From assembly GCA_041749015.1 (NCBI GenBank), contig JBGTCD010000065.1:1-6070 (forward strand): DNA of 6,070 nt, written 5' to 3'. A program made the position numbers and the translations under genes. The notes under the pieces were generated by a model. It did no database searches. It saw nothing but the letters and a program-made list of their open reading frames with translations, and had not been told where the DNA came from. The first letter of the stretch is position 1, and each line of letters opens with the position of its first letter. This DNA comes from JBGTCD01 sp041749015 (GTDB lineage: Bacteria; Bacteroidota; Bacteroidia; Cytophagales; Cyclobacteriaceae). Below are positions 4,749 to 6,070 of this stretch, in pieces.

Positions 4749-6070
4749 ATGAAAATAACTTTTATGAAATCTATTTTTAGGACCGCACTACTTATTTCAC
4801 TGATTTTTTCCACTTTTTTGGCATTTGCAAGTACGACCTATCTGGCCGTTCCTGACAGCTTAAAAGTACCAAATGACTGGTTTCATATGGATCCTGAAAA
4901 GGACGGAATTACGGGTACAGGAGCGGACCGTGCCCATGCGCTGCTTGAAGGTAAAACACCAAAGCGTACGGTCATAGTTGCTGTAATTGATTCTGGAGTG
5001 GATATTGAACATGAGGACCTACAGGGTAAGATATGGGTGAATACCGGTGAAATCCCCGGTAATGGTATCGATGATGATAAAAATGGGTATATAGATGATG
5101 TGAATGGCTGGAATTTCATCGGAGGTCCTGATGGGAGCCATGTGGGTCCTGATTCCTATGAGCTAACGCGAGAGTATGTGAGGCTAAAGCCCCAATATGA
5201 TGACATTGACTCTGGTAAAATCAAAAAGAAACAAATGGCTGAATTTGAATATTGGAAGAAGATCAAGGCTGATTTTGAAAAGTCTAAAGAGGAGGCAGCA
5301 TCCAGGTATTCTTTCTATGAAAGCCTGTATGATAATTTCTCAGAGGCTGCAGGGTTACTTAAAGAAATAGCCGGGAAAGTCGATGTATTTCCAGCCGATC
5401 TGGATGAAATTGAAATTGATGATGAAAATGATGAGGCAATGAATGCTATAGGAATGATTTCTATGCTATTTGCTAACATAGGTCAGGATGATTTGGGCAT
5501 CAATGAGGTGCTAGGGCAGCTTGAAGAGGTAGTTGACTATTATAAAAACCAGGTTGACTTCACCTATAATGTTGATTTTGACCCGCGGCATATTGTGGGG
5601 GATGACCCTGAGAATTATAAAGACCGTAATTATGGTAATAATGATGTGAAGGGTCCTGATTCAAGTCATGGCACTCATGTATCAGGCATCATTGCTGCTA
5701 GACGTGACAATGATATTGGGATTAGGGGTATTGCAGAGCATGTATTGATCATGCCTGTCAGGGCCGTGCCTGATGGGGATGAGCGCGATAAGGACATAGC
5801 CAATGCTATCTATTATGCAGTAGATAATGGTGCACACATCATCAATATGAGTTTTGGAAAATCTTATTCTCCCGGAAAGGAGCATGTGGATAAGGCTGTA
5901 AAATATGCTGAGAAAAAAGGATTGCTCATGGTGCATGCTGCTGGTAATAGTAGTAAAGAGGTGAATGAGACCAATAACTATCCTAATCGTTGGTTTGCCA
6001 AAAAGGGCAAAGCCTCACACTGGCTTGAAATTGGTGCCAATTACTGGCAAGCTGATACCAGCCTGGCCTC
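4749..6070 (+). CDS. Secreted subtilisin-family (S8) serine protease, N-terminal part
   Basis: The frame is open from ATG at 4749 to the window edge (440 full codons), so the 3' end is missing. Residues 1-27 form a signal peptide: basic start, hydrophobic core 13-26, and cleavage likely after A25-F26-A27, so export across the inner membrane is expected. The S8 domain shows the catalytic Asp in VIDSGVD (D81), the catalytic His in SHGTHVSG (H307) and the oxyanion-hole Asn in AAGNS (N400). The catalytic Ser motif lies beyond the window. A DDDKNGYIDD segment (108-117) has the DxDxNGxxD pattern of calcium-binding loops. D81 and H307 are 226 residues apart, against about 32 in subtilisin, because of a large insertion with a Lys/Glu-rich, probably helical stretch at about 157-197. 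A second ATG at codon 6 (4764) would also give a good signal peptide. The substrate is unknown. The gene is divergent from the egt unit. Confidence 0.92.
   Translation, partial: MKITFMKSIFRTALLISLIFSTFLAFASTTYLAVPDSLKVPNDWFHMDPEKDGITGTGADRAHALLEGKTPKRTVIVAVIDSGVDIEHEDLQGKIWVNTGEIPGNGIDDDKNGYIDDVNGWNFIGGPDGSHVGPDSYELTREYVRLKPQYDDIDSGKIKKKQMAEFEYWKKIKADFEKSKEEAASRYSFYESLYDNFSEAAGLLKEIAGKVDVFPADLDEIEIDDENDEAMNAIGMISMLFANIGQDDLGINEVLGQLEEVVDYYKNQVDFTYNVDFDPRHIVGDDPENYKDRNYGNNDVKGPDSSHGTHVSGIIAARRDNDIGIRGIAEHVLIMPVRAVPDGDERDKDIANAIYYAVDNGAHIINMSFGKSYSPGKEHVDKAVKYAEKKGLLMVHAAGNSSKEVNETNNYPNRWFAKKGKASHWLEIGANYWQADTSLA

Noticed and set aside
4883..5936. Minus-strand open frames of 78 and 84 codons (4883-5119 and 5682-5936)
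   Set aside because: They lie antisense within the S8 protease, whose plus-strand frame has clear catalytic motifs. Their products are low in recognisable structure and look like shadows.

Overview
The window looks like a chromosomal segment from a member of the Bacteroidota (Cytophagia or Flavobacteriia type). This rests on moderately AT-rich DNA, start codons without clear Shine-Dalgarno sites, a TAnnTTTG-type -7 promoter element in front of a tRNA gene, and protein types common in that phylum. It is a gene-dense housekeeping and accessory region, with no sign of a mobile element, CRISPR array or phage.

Layout: (1) At 1-1054, on the plus strand, lie the last 41 codons of a bioA-type aminotransferase (biotin synthesis), an unrecognised small four-helix membrane protein, and an AHSA1/SRPBCC domain protein. 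(2) At 1142-2097, on the minus strand, lie a YgjP/DUF45 zinc metallopeptidase and a tRNA-Leu(GAG). The tRNA has a recognisable promoter of its own and a strong intrinsic terminator. (3) At 2095-4500, on the minus strand, lies a probable operon in the order small membrane protein (43 aa), egtB, egtD. EgtD would trimethylate histidine to hercynine, and EgtB would oxidatively attach sulfur to hercynine, the two committed steps of ergothioneine synthesis. The EgtB has a tandem-tyrosine active-site pattern that suggests the cysteine-using class, which fits the absence of egtA and egtC next to it. (4) At 4501-4748 is a divergent AT-rich intergenic region with inverted and direct repeats that look like operator or promoter material. 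(5) From 4749 to the right edge, on the plus strand, is the N-terminal part of a secreted subtilisin-family (S8) protease. It has a very long insertion between the catalytic Asp and His, and its catalytic Ser lies beyond the window.

The clearest functional unit is egtB-egtD, with the uncharacterised single-helix protein just upstream of it. The other genes appear to be unrelated neighbours.
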